NCBI GenBank assembly: GCA_015485495.1
Contig: WFTL01000091.1
Coordinates: 18,862-82,861 of the forward strand
Reading direction: 5' to 3'
DNA: 64,000 bases
Source: Planctomycetaceae bacterium
Lineage (GTDB): Bacteria > Planctomycetota > Planctomycetia > Planctomycetales > Planctomycetaceae
Shown here: positions 1-8,076 of the stretch, in pieces
Layout of the letters: every line of letters starts with the position of its first letter
How positions within the stretch are numbered: the first letter of the stretch is position 1
The notes under the pieces: generated by a model
The model's input: the letters and a program-made list of their open reading frames with translations, nothing else
The model's database searches: none
What the model was told of the DNA's origin: nothing
Position numbers and translations under genes: made by a program

Positions 1-1325
1 ATTACTGGTACGTCTGGTTCGACGCGCCCATCGGTTACATGGCGTCCACACAGCAGTGGTGTCAGCGCCGGGGAGAACGATTCGACGACTGGTGGGGACC
101 GGATTCCGACGCGGAAATCCACCATTTCATCGGCAAGGACATCACGTATTTCCACACGCTGTTCTGGCCGGGCATGCTGAAAACGGCCGGCTGCAACCTG
201 CCGGAAAAAGTGCATATCCACGGTTTTCTGACGGTCGGCGGCGAGAAAATGTCCAAGTCCCGAGGGACGTTCATTCTGGCATCGACCTGGCTGCGCCACC
301 TGCCGGCTCAGACACTGCGCTATTACTACGCCACCCGCCTGGGAAGCGGACTGGATGACATCGATCTGAACCCCCAGGAACTCGTTTCCCGGGTCAATTC
401 CGACCTGGTCAACAAGATCGTGAATCTGGCCTCACGGACCGCCCGGTTCGTGCAGTCGCAGTGCCTTTCAGAACAGTACCCCCAGAACGATGACGGGCTG
501 TTCGAACATGCGGCCCGCCAGGCCGATCGCCTCGCGGAACTTTACGAACAGGGAAGCTTCGCTGCTGCGATTCGGGAAATCGTGCTGCTGGCCGATCGGG
601 CCAACCGGTTCGTCGAAGAACGGGCTCCGTGGGAACTGAAACGCGACCCGAAACGGCAGGACGAACTGCGCGATGTGTGCACGGTCGCTCTGAACCTGTT
701 CCGCCAGCTCGTTGTCTATCTGAAACCGGTCCTGCCGAAACTGGCTGCACAGACCGAAGAACTTCTCAACACCCCCATCCGTCACTGGGACGACGTCCGG
801 ACCCCGCTGTCCGGAACTCCTGTCAGCCCGTTCCAGCACCTCATGAAACGCATTGATGAAAAACAGGTGGAAGCCATGATTGAAGACAGCAAAGACCAGG
901 ACGCCCCGGAACAGCCGCAGGAATCGAGTCCGGACTTCCATCCGGCCGATTCGTGGAAAGATCCGGGAGACGCTCTGGCCGCTGAACCGATCGCGGACGA
1001 ATGCACGATTGACGATTTCATGAAAGTCGACCTGCGGGTGGCCAGGATTATCGAAGCACGCCATGTGGACGGTGCCGACCGTCTCCTGCAGCTCACCCTG
1101 TCTCTGGGAGGCGGCGAAACGCGGAACGTGTTCGCCGGCATCAAGGCCGCCTATGACCCGGAATCGCTCGTTGGCCGCCAGGTCGTCTGCGTGGCCAACC
1201 TGAAACCTCGCAAAATGAAATTCGGAGTCAGCGAAGGCATGGTGTGTGCCAGCGGCCCCGGCGGAAAAGACGTGTTTCTGATCAGCCCCGATTCCGGAGC
1301 GCAGCCCGGACAGCGCGTTCACTGA
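1..1325 (+). CDS. metG: Methionyl-tRNA synthetase, 5' truncated by window edge
   Basis: Charges tRNA-Met with methionine in the cytoplasm. The reading frame is open from base 3, giving [16 protein letters not shown] upstream of the first ATG at 39, so the gene begins outside the window. The KMSKS nucleotide-binding loop ([12 protein letters not shown]) lies near base 245. It is followed by the alpha-helical anticodon-binding domain and, over the last ~100 residues, an EMAP-II/Trbp111-type tRNA-binding domain ([28 protein letters not shown]). This C-terminal OB-fold dimerises many bacterial MetRS enzymes. An acidic Pro/Glu-rich linker separates the two domains. The identification is secure; only the catalytic N-terminus is missing. 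Confidence 0.96.
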   Translation, partial: YWYVWFDAPIGYMASTQQWCQRRGERFDDWWGPDSDAEIHHFIGKDITYFHTLFWPGMLKTAGCNLPEKVHIHGFLTVGGEKMSKSRGTFILASTWLRHLPAQTLRYYYATRLGSGLDDIDLNPQELVSRVNSDLVNKIVNLASRTARFVQSQCLSEQYPQNDDGLFEHAARQADRLAELYEQGSFAAAIREIVLLADRANRFVEERAPWELKRDPKRQDELRDVCTVALNLFRQLVVYLKPVLPKLAAQTEELLNTPIRHWDDVRTPLSGTPVSPFQHLMKRIDEKQVEAMIEDSKDQDAPEQPQESSPDFHPADSWKDPGDALAAEPIADECTIDDFMKVDLRVARIIEARHVDGADRLLQLTLSLGGGETRNVFAGIKAAYDPESLVGRQVVCVANLKPRKMKFGVSEGMVCASGPGGKDVFLISPDSGAQPGQRVH

Positions 1326-1551
1326 CCGACAGCCCCGGAAGCACCGACGCGCCGTCGGCAGAACGCGGAGGGGAATCCTCCATCACCCGACGCACCTGGC
1401 ATCCGGTGCAGCCGGGCCGCCTGGGGGGGATGGTCTGAACCGGTCTGTACGCTCTGGAGCGAATTCTCTACATTTTTGAGGTTCCGTCTGGGTGGAACAA
1501 TCCATCAAACAGGCGGTCTGTCGATCTCACGGAACAACGGAGTGCGCCGGC

Positions 1552-2331
1552 ATGGGAAATCCACGGACCGGATGGCAGAAGCTGTTCGACTACCACATCG
1601 TCAAGAACGCCGTGAATCGCTATCTGACCGGCCAGGTCGGCGGTGATCAGCGGCCGGTCTTCATTGACGACATCGCGTCGGTCTCCCCGGAACTGAATGA
1701 TCTGGCGAATCACTTCGAAACGATTCGCCGGGAGTTCGACGCGATAGTCACCGATGGAACGGAACTGCCGGCGTATCACGATGTGGATCCCGGAGAAATC
1801 GAGATTTCCGGCAGCGACGGGACGGACAGGAAGTGGGGCGTGTTCCTGCTGCATCTGCTGGGACATGAACCGGCCGCCAACTGCCGGCGCTGCCCGGAAA
1901 CCTGTCGACTGCTGTCCCGTATTCCGGGACTCATTCAGGCCTTCTTTTCCGTCCTGGATCCCGGCAAGAGTGTTCCGGAACACTGTGGCCCGTACGTGGG
2001 GTATCTGAGATATCACCTGGCTCTGAAAGTTCCAGACGACAATCCGCCGTCCATCCGCGTTCGCGATCAGACGTACACCTGGCGGGAAGGCGAAGGGGTC
2101 CTGTTCGACGATTCCTGGCCGCACGAAGTCATCAATCACAGTCGGCAGCCGCGGGCGGTGCTGATTGTCGACGTCCGACGGCCGATGACCGGCGTTCCCC
2201 ACCTGGTGAACCGTTTCATGATTGATGTCCTGGCCCGCTGCACTTATGGCCGCAAAGTGGCTCGACGCGCAGAACGTTTCGTCGCCGATCCCGGCCGGCC
2301 GACAGAATCCCCGCAGCGCCGCGCCGCCTGA
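1552..2331 (+). CDS. Aspartyl/asparaginyl beta-hydroxylase-like Fe(II)/2-oxoglutarate oxygenase
   Basis: A protein of about 259 residues related to the aspartyl/asparaginyl beta-hydroxylase and LpxO family, cupin-fold enzymes that use Fe(II) and 2-oxoglutarate. Visible landmarks are PEHCGPYVGYLRYHLAL (first metal His and the RYHL strand) and FDDSWPHEVINHS (distal His), followed by RAVLIVDVRRPM, the usual 2-oxoglutarate-binding Arg region. An in-frame GTG at 1492 would add 20 residues that do not look conserved, so the ATG at 1552 is preferred. The substrate cannot be read from sequence; family members act on lipid A acyl chains, peptides or free amino acids. It stands alone between metG and the Nudix gene. 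Confidence 0.8.
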   Translation: MGNPRTGWQKLFDYHIVKNAVNRYLTGQVGGDQRPVFIDDIASVSPELNDLANHFETIRREFDAIVTDGTELPAYHDVDPGEIEISGSDGTDRKWGVFLLHLLGHEPAANCRRCPETCRLLSRIPGLIQAFFSVLDPGKSVPEHCGPYVGYLRYHLALKVPDDNPPSIRVRDQTYTWREGEGVLFDDSWPHEVINHSRQPRAVLIVDVRRPMTGVPHLVNRFMIDVLARCTYGRKVARRAERFVADPGRPTESPQRRAA

Positions 2332-2577
2332 TGCGTGCGTTCATCCGGTCCGAGTCCGGACCGGCCTCGGAGGTCCGAATTTCATCACCGGCCATGCAGC
2401 AGGCGGCAGGAGATGTCGCGACGGACGTTTTTCGGAAAAATCACCTCCGCCGCCCGGTGGATCTGAAACAGTCCGGTTTCTACAGTGACCGATCACGGGC
2501 TTTCCGTCCCGTCGGCGGCATCGGACACCTGGCGAGGCGGCCGATATCTCGTCGACAGGCATCCGGCCGGATGTTCC

Positions 2578-3060
2578 GTGACAGATCTGTTCGTATGGAT
2601 TTCCAGTGAGGCCTCGGTTTTGAAAACGCCGCGCAGCTGCGGGTTCCTGATTGTCACCGGCGATCCGGTGGATTCCTTCCTGCTTCTGAAACACGCCGAT
2701 CGGTGGGATCTGCCCAAAGGCCATGTGGATCCGGGAGAAACCGATCTGCAGGCCGCTCTGCGGGAACTGGAGGAAGAAACCGGATTCGTGCCGGAAGAGA
2801 TACTCGTCGACCCCGATTTCTGCTACGAACAGCGGTACCTGGTATCGGGACACCGGTATGATCTCGGATCCGGCGATGTGGAAAAAACGCTTCGAATTTT
2901 TCTGGGCCGAATCAGCGAGCGGCTGACGCCGCATCTCACAGAACACATCGGCTACCGCTGGTTCCCCTGGAATCCGCCGCACGCCATTCAGGAATGGACC
3001 ATCGATCCTCTGCTGGCCCATCTGGAAGCACACCTGCAGTCGAAGGAACATCGCCCGTGA
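2578..3060 (+). CDS. Nudix hydrolase (diadenosine polyphosphate hydrolase type)
   Basis: A small Nudix pyrophosphohydrolase. The signature is complete: GHVDPGETDLQAALRELEEE followed by TG matches GX5EX7REUXEEXGU. The preceding LLLKHADRWDLPKGH is typical of the bis(5'-nucleosyl)-tetraphosphatase (MutT/Ap4A) branch, which cleaves Ap4A or related nucleotides. The start is uncertain. GTG at 2578 gives a compact protein of about 160 residues, while an in-frame GTG at 2485 would add a non-conserved extension. Its stop overlaps the next start (GTGA, 3057-3060), so translation is probably coupled to mazG. Two nucleotide-sanitising hydrolases in one operon makes functional sense. Confidence 0.85.
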   Translation: MTDLFVWISSEASVLKTPRSCGFLIVTGDPVDSFLLLKHADRWDLPKGHVDPGETDLQAALRELEEETGFVPEEILVDPDFCYEQRYLVSGHRYDLGSGDVEKTLRIFLGRISERLTPHLTEHIGYRWFPWNPPHAIQEWTIDPLLAHLEAHLQSKEHRP

Positions 3061-4010
3061 ACGACACGCCGTCCGAATTCGGCTGTCCTCCCGACTTCGA
3101 ACGTCTGCTTCCGGAATTCCGGCGTCTCTGCGAGATCATCGCCCGACTGCGGGGGCCGGACGGCTGTCCCTGGGATCGCCGCCAGACTCTGCAGTCCATC
3201 CGGCCGTACACTCTGGAAGAAACGTACGAACTTCTGGAAGCCATTGCGGCCGACGACAACGCGGCCATCCAGGAAGAACTGGGGGACGTGCTGCTGCAGG
3301 TGGTTCTGGACGCTCAGATCGCCGCGGATGAAAAACGTTTCGATTTGACGGACGTCGTCCGGCAGATTGCCGACAAGATGATCCGCCGTCATCCGCACGT
3401 GTTCGGCACTCAGACCGCTCAGACAGTCGACGATGTCCGTCAACACTGGCGGACGGCCAGGGCCGCGGAAAAACCGGAACGCCGTTCTGAACTGGACGGC
3501 ATTCCCGCCGCGCTGCCTCAGCTGGCCCGCGCCGCCCGCATCACGGCTCGTGCCGCTGCAGTGGGATACGATTTTCCCGATCGCCGCATGCTGTTCGATA
3601 AGCTTCAGGAAGAACTTTCTGAACTGGCCGCGGAACTGTTCGACGACGGACAGATTCCCGATGTGCCGGCCGGTGTGGACGGGAATCGGATTCCTGACGA
3701 ACCCATCCAGGATCCTCAGCAGCGAAACCGCGTCCAGAGTGAACTGGGCGATGTCCTGTTCGTCCTGGCCAACATCGCCCGCCGCTGGGGAATCAGTCCG
3801 GAAGAAGCCCTGCGAGAAAGCAACGCCAAGTTCATTCGGCGTTTTCAGGCCATCGAAAAAACGCTCGCACAGGCCGGCCGGTCACTGGAAGACGCCGATC
3901 TGGCCGAAATGGAAGCGGCCTACCAGGCCGCCAAGAAGCGGGAAACCTGTTCTGCCGATCCGGCCGAATCCGGTTCCGCGTCCCGGACTGCATTCAAAAC
4001 AGATTCCTGA
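3057..4010 (+). CDS. mazG: MazG nucleoside triphosphate pyrophosphohydrolase
   Basis: Hydrolyses NTPs or dNTPs to monophosphates and pyrophosphate, cleansing the pool of aberrant nucleotides. Motifs are CPWDRRQTLQSIRPYTLEE and the metal-binding EELGDVLLQVVLDAQIA in the first MazG repeat, with a second repeat (QSELGDVLFVLANIARRWG) near the C-terminus, so this is the full two-domain form of about 317 residues. The GTG start at 3057 overlaps the Nudix stop by four bases; the longer open frame back to 2994 lies inside the Nudix gene and is rejected. The 3' end overlaps the convergent kinase gene by 17 bp. Confidence 0.93.
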   Translation: MNDTPSEFGCPPDFERLLPEFRRLCEIIARLRGPDGCPWDRRQTLQSIRPYTLEETYELLEAIAADDNAAIQEELGDVLLQVVLDAQIAADEKRFDLTDVVRQIADKMIRRHPHVFGTQTAQTVDDVRQHWRTARAAEKPERRSELDGIPAALPQLARAARITARAAAVGYDFPDRRMLFDKLQEELSELAAELFDDGQIPDVPAGVDGNRIPDEPIQDPQQRNRVQSELGDVLFVLANIARRWGISPEEALRESNAKFIRRFQAIEKTLAQAGRSLEDADLAEMEAAYQAAKKRETCSADPAESGSASRTAFKTDS

Positions 4011-5085
4011 CCAGGACGCCTCCGCCGATCCCCGCAAGAAACCACAGCAGGGACGCACCGGACAGCAGCCGGCCTCGGCGCCAGCGGAGAATCCGTTCCC
4101 ACAGAGACGGTTCGTAAACGGTCACCGGGCGTCCCAGCAGATACGCCCGCAGCTCCTCCACGAATTCGCTCATCGTCTGGTACCGCTCGTCCGGATCCTT
4201 CTGCAGGGCTTTGACGCAGATCGCGTTCAGTTCCGGACTGACCGGCCCGCGCCGCGCGTGATCTCGCGGAGCGCGAACAGGGTCTTCCAGGATCTTCCGT
4301 TTGATCTCCCGGAAATTTCGTCCCGACATGTAGCTTTCGCCGGTGAGGATTTCGAACAGGATGATCCCCATGTTGTAGATGTCGGTGCGATGGTCCACAT
4401 CGCCGGTTTCCCGTGCCTGTTCGGGAGACATGTAAAACGGTGTGCCCTGGACATCGCCGCGTCCGGTCAGGCGCCCGGGAACGTTCCGGCGTCCTTCGCG
4501 GGCGAGCTGTTCCACGACATCCTCACTGTCTTCCATGTCCCGCACTTTGGCCAGCCCCCAGTCCAGCAGCATGATGTCTCCGAAATCCCCGACCATGATG
4601 TTGGCCGGTTTCAGATCGCGATGGACAACGCCGCGCTGGTGAGCGAACGCCAGGCACTGGCCGATGTGAATGAGCACGTTCAGCAGGGATTCCAGAGGGA
4701 ATTCTTCTTCGAGATCGGAGCGGCCTTCGGCCAGTCCGTCGAGAATCTCACACAGATCCCGGCCGGACAGTTTCTTCATGGTGAAGTAGGCGTTGCCGTC
4801 GGAATCGCGGCTGAGTTCATAGACGGGCACGGTCGCCGGGTGAGAAATGAGTGCAGTGACCCGTGCTTCCCGCAGAAATCGCTTGCGGTACACTTCCAGG
4901 TTCTGAAGCTGCGGCAGCAGCGTTTTCATCACGACCGTGCGGCCCAGATTCTCGTCCCGGCAGGTCCGCAGAACGGCTTCTCCGCCCTGAGTCAGGGGTT
5001 TGAAATCCCTGTACCGCATGTAGCCGTTTCGGACATGACGGCTCAGCTCGGCATCCGTCTCCTGCAGCGTAATCTGGTCAGTCAC
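3994..5085 (-). CDS. Membrane-anchored serine/threonine protein kinase
   Basis: An Hanks-type kinase of 363 residues. The catalytic loop is VVHRDLKPANIMVG, the metal loop reads LDWGLAKV (DWG in place of DFG, common in planctomycete kinases), and the APE region reads TPFYMSPEQA. The ATP-binding glycine loop is weak (LTQGGEAVLRTC), while the VMKTL lysine is present. A single hydrophobic segment at the very C-terminus (LLWFLAGIGGGVLV) anchors the kinase domain in the cytoplasm, with almost nothing outside and no sensor domain. The start codon is GTG. The 3' end overlaps convergent mazG, so the two transcripts must read into each other. Confidence 0.92.
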   Translation of the reverse strand: MTDQITLQETDAELSRHVRNGYMRYRDFKPLTQGGEAVLRTCRDENLGRTVVMKTLLPQLQNLEVYRKRFLREARVTALISHPATVPVYELSRDSDGNAYFTMKKLSGRDLCEILDGLAEGRSDLEEEFPLESLLNVLIHIGQCLAFAHQRGVVHRDLKPANIMVGDFGDIMLLDWGLAKVRDMEDSEDVVEQLAREGRRNVPGRLTGRGDVQGTPFYMSPEQARETGDVDHRTDIYNMGIILFEILTGESYMSGRNFREIKRKILEDPVRAPRDHARRGPVSPELNAICVKALQKDPDERYQTMSEFVEELRAYLLGRPVTVYEPSLWERILRWRRGRLLSGASLLWFLAGIGGGVLVRNLF

Positions 5086-5228
5086 ATCCCGGTTCCCGTT
5101 TCACGCACTGGATCTGCCGGGTGCAGCGTAGGCTGTGCGGCGACGGCTGTACAGACCGGACGGCTGCCGCATCCGGACTCCGGACAGCCGGACCGGCGCC
5201 CGTCGATCTTCCTTCCGGCCGATTCCGT

Positions 5229-6521
5229 TCAGTCCGGTTTTCCGACCGCTTCGATGATTTCGCGGCCGACCCACGGCTGCAGAACATCCGGCACCCGAAT
5301 GCTGCCGTCCGGCTGCTGGTGGTTTTCCAGAATCGCAATGATCGCCCGGGCGCAGGACACAGCCGTTCCGTTCAGTGTATGGACGAACTGCGTGCCTTTG
5401 CGTTCCGCCGACCGACAGCGAATGTTCAGACGCCGGGCCTGGTAGTCGGTGCAGTTCGACGCCGACGTGACCTCCCCCCAGGCGCCCCCGTCGCCGCGCC
5501 CCGGCATCCACGCTTCCAGATCGAACTTCCGATAGGCCGGAGCCCCCAGATCTCCGGCAGCCGTGTCGATGAGTCGATAGGGGATCTGCAGAGCCTGAAA
5601 GATGTCTTCTTCGATCCGAACGATCTCCTCATGCATGGCACAGGAAACCTCCAGGTCCGGTTCGGTGAATGCGAACATTTCCACCTTCGTGAACTGATGC
5701 ACCCGGTAAATGCCTCGTGTGGCCCGCCCGTGGGCTCCGGCTTCCGTTCGAAAGCAGTGAGACACTCCGGCCCAGCGCAGAGGAAGTTCCGTCCGATCCA
5801 GAACCTGACCGGCCAGAGCTCCCCCCAGAGTGATCTCCGCGGTGGCCACCAGACTCAGGTCCGTGTCGGCCACTGAATAGATCTGGGTTTCGTCGCCGCG
5901 GGGACTGAAACCAATCCCCTTCAGAATGCTGTCTCGGGCCAGATCCGGAGTGGAAAACAGGGTGAACCCTTCGTTCCTCAGCTTCTGCAGGGCGAACTGA
6001 ACCAGCGCCGCTTCCAGCAGGACGGCATCGTTTTTGAGGTAATAGAAACCATGCCCGGCGACGCGGGATCCGGCTTCCAGATCGATCAGATCACAGCATG
6101 CGGCCAGTTCCACATGATCGCGCACCGCGAAATCGAAGGCGGCTGGCTGCCCGACCGTGCGCAGTTCCACGGCATCGTCTTCGCCCCCGGCCGGAACATC
6201 CGGATGCGTCAGATTGGGAATCTGAGCCTGCAGATGCTGCAGCCGCGCTTCGACATCCTTCAGCCGCTGTTCCTGTTCGCCGATCTGTTCCCGCAGTCGG
6301 CGCCCCTGTTCGATCAGGGCCGGACGATCTTCTGCTGCCGCCTTCGGGATCTGCCCGGAAACCTCCTTCTGCTCATGGCGCAGAGCGTCGGTCTGAGAAA
6401 TCAGCGTGCTGCGTTCGGCGCGCAGCGTCAGCAGAGCATCCACATCGACTTCTGCGCCGCGCATCCGGCAGTTTTCCCGAATCGCGTCCGGATGGTCACA
6501 GATGTACTGAAGATCCAGCAT
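5229..6521 (-). CDS. serS: Seryl-tRNA synthetase
   Basis: Charges tRNA-Ser (and tRNA-Sec where present). The N-terminus MLDLQYICDHPDAIRENC begins the coiled-coil tRNA-binding arm (to about residue 105), followed by the class II catalytic core: motif 2 (FRTEAGAHGRATRGIYRVHQF) and motif 3 (NGTAVSCARAIIAILENHQ). The start is placed at the ATG at 6521 because the usual SerRS N-terminus begins there; the open frame to 6665 adds a non-conserved leader. At 430 residues it is standard length. It lies 143 bp upstream of the kinase gene on the same strand. Confidence 0.97.
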   Translation of the reverse strand: MLDLQYICDHPDAIRENCRMRGAEVDVDALLTLRAERSTLISQTDALRHEQKEVSGQIPKAAAEDRPALIEQGRRLREQIGEQEQRLKDVEARLQHLQAQIPNLTHPDVPAGGEDDAVELRTVGQPAAFDFAVRDHVELAACCDLIDLEAGSRVAGHGFYYLKNDAVLLEAALVQFALQKLRNEGFTLFSTPDLARDSILKGIGFSPRGDETQIYSVADTDLSLVATAEITLGGALAGQVLDRTELPLRWAGVSHCFRTEAGAHGRATRGIYRVHQFTKVEMFAFTEPDLEVSCAMHEEIVRIEEDIFQALQIPYRLIDTAAGDLGAPAYRKFDLEAWMPGRGDGGAWGEVTSASNCTDYQARRLNIRCRSAERKGTQFVHTLNGTAVSCARAIIAILENHQQPDGSIRVPDVLQPWVGREIIEAVGKPD

Positions 6522-6625
6522 GACTGTTTTTCGAAAGAAGGACTGAAAACACTTCCGGCGGCCGCGTTTCCGGATGGTTTCGGCAGAATCCCGTTGCCGT
6601 TCCGTCAGCCTCCGCCCGCGTTCGC

Positions 6626-8008
6626 TCAGGACGCCGAATCGGCCGTCAGGCGGAGCCTTTCCCACAGCAGGGCACTGGCTGTCGTGCCGCGGTGAAAATC
6701 GACCACGTGCAGGTGTTCATCGGGGCTGTGAAGATTGTCCGAATTGCGGCCCCAGCCGAGCAGCAATGTATCGACATCCAGAATCTGCCTGAAGCTCATG
6801 ACCACCGGAATCGACCCGCCTTCGCGAATGAACACAGGAGGCGTCCCGAAAGCTTCCTCAACGGCCCGACAGGCCGCCGTCACCCAGGGTCCGGTCGGGT
6901 CCAGGACGAACGCCGGACAGCCGTGGTATCGTGTGAATGTCAGTGTCAGTCCGGGCGGGCACCGATCCTTCAGAAACTGTTCGAGCGCATCGAGAATCCG
7001 ATCCGGCTGCTGCCCGGGAACCAGACGACAGGTGATCTTGGCCCGGGCCCACGCAGGAATGATCGTCTTGGGACCTTCCCCTGTGTATCCGCTGACCATG
7101 CCATTGATGTCGCATGTGGGGCGAATCCACCGCCGTTCCAGAGTCGACCAGCCGGCTTCCCCCCACACGTCCTGGCACCCGGTTTCCTTCAGGAATTCCG
7201 CTTCGGAAAACGGCAGTTCGGCGAACGCCGCACGTTCTGCATCGGAGACCGGAAGAACATCGTCGTAAAAGCCGGGAATCCGGACGCGGCCGTCGGCGTC
7301 CAGCAGACCGCCGCACAGACGCGCCAGAGCAGTCGCGGGATTGGCGATGCTGCCGCCGTAGATTCCGCTGTGCAGATCCTGCGACGGGCCCCGCAGATGC
7401 ACTTCCGCCGCCACAATTCCTCTCAGACCATACGTGATGGCCGGAATCCCGTCGCCGTACTGGCTCGTATCACTGATCACCGCAACATCCGCCTGCAGCC
7501 GGTCGCGGTGCTCTTCCAGAAACCGATCCAGATGATCGCTGCCGACTTCTTCTTCGCCTTCCACCAGAAACCGCACATTGACGGGCAGTTTTCCGGCCAC
7601 CGTCATCCACGCCTGAAGCGACCGCAGGTGCGTGTACAGCTGACCTTTGTCATCGGTCGCTCCGCGGGCATAAATCTTTTCATCGCGGATCACCGGATCG
7701 AACGGAGCGCTGGTCCATTCATCCAGCGGATCGGGCGGCTGAACATCGTAATGCCCGTAGATGAGAACGGTGGGAAGCTGAGGATCTTCGCAGCGTTCTC
7801 CCAGGACGATCGGATGTCCCGGCGTGGGAACGATCTCCGTCGTCAGACCGGCCCGCTGCATCGATTCCGCCACGAACCGGGCACACCGCTGCATGTCCGC
7901 ACGAAACGCCGAATCAGCACTGACGGAAGGAATGCGCAGAAAATCGAACAGATCTGCCAGAGCGTCTTCCTGGGTGTCGTTCAGGTGCCGCACCACATCG
8001 GCACTCAT
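6626..8008 (-). CDS. M20-family dipeptidase / metallopeptidase
   Basis: A zinc-dependent M20 peptidase of about 460 residues in the M20A dipeptidase (carnosinase-like) group. Metal-site motifs are LIYGHYDVQPPDPLDEW (His and the bridging Asp region) and FLVEGEEEVGSDHL (catalytic Glu pair), with the swivelling dimerisation domain between them. GATDDKGQ is also characteristic. No signal peptide is evident after the ATG at 8008, so it is probably cytoplasmic. The open frame continues far upstream through DNA antisense to the lysine-rich tail of topA, which explains a spurious Lys/Glu-rich leader. It lies just downstream of topA on the same strand (68 bp). Confidence 0.92.
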   Translation of the reverse strand: MSADVVRHLNDTQEDALADLFDFLRIPSVSADSAFRADMQRCARFVAESMQRAGLTTEIVPTPGHPIVLGERCEDPQLPTVLIYGHYDVQPPDPLDEWTSAPFDPVIRDEKIYARGATDDKGQLYTHLRSLQAWMTVAGKLPVNVRFLVEGEEEVGSDHLDRFLEEHRDRLQADVAVISDTSQYGDGIPAITYGLRGIVAAEVHLRGPSQDLHSGIYGGSIANPATALARLCGGLLDADGRVRIPGFYDDVLPVSDAERAAFAELPFSEAEFLKETGCQDVWGEAGWSTLERRWIRPTCDINGMVSGYTGEGPKTIIPAWARAKITCRLVPGQQPDRILDALEQFLKDRCPPGLTLTFTRYHGCPAFVLDPTGPWVTAACRAVEEAFGTPPVFIREGGSIPVVMSFRQILDVDTLLLGWGRNSDNLHSPDEHLHVVDFHRGTTASALLWERLRLTADSAS

Positions 8009-8076
8009 ACTGCTGTCGCCATTCACGGGCGCATTCCCTCTGTTCCCCGGACCGTGGCAATACCCGCTTCCGCGGA

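Noticed and set aside
3433..5445. A 670-codon plus-strand frame spanning mazG and the kinase
   Set aside because: It overlaps two well-supported genes in other frames and has no family resemblance.
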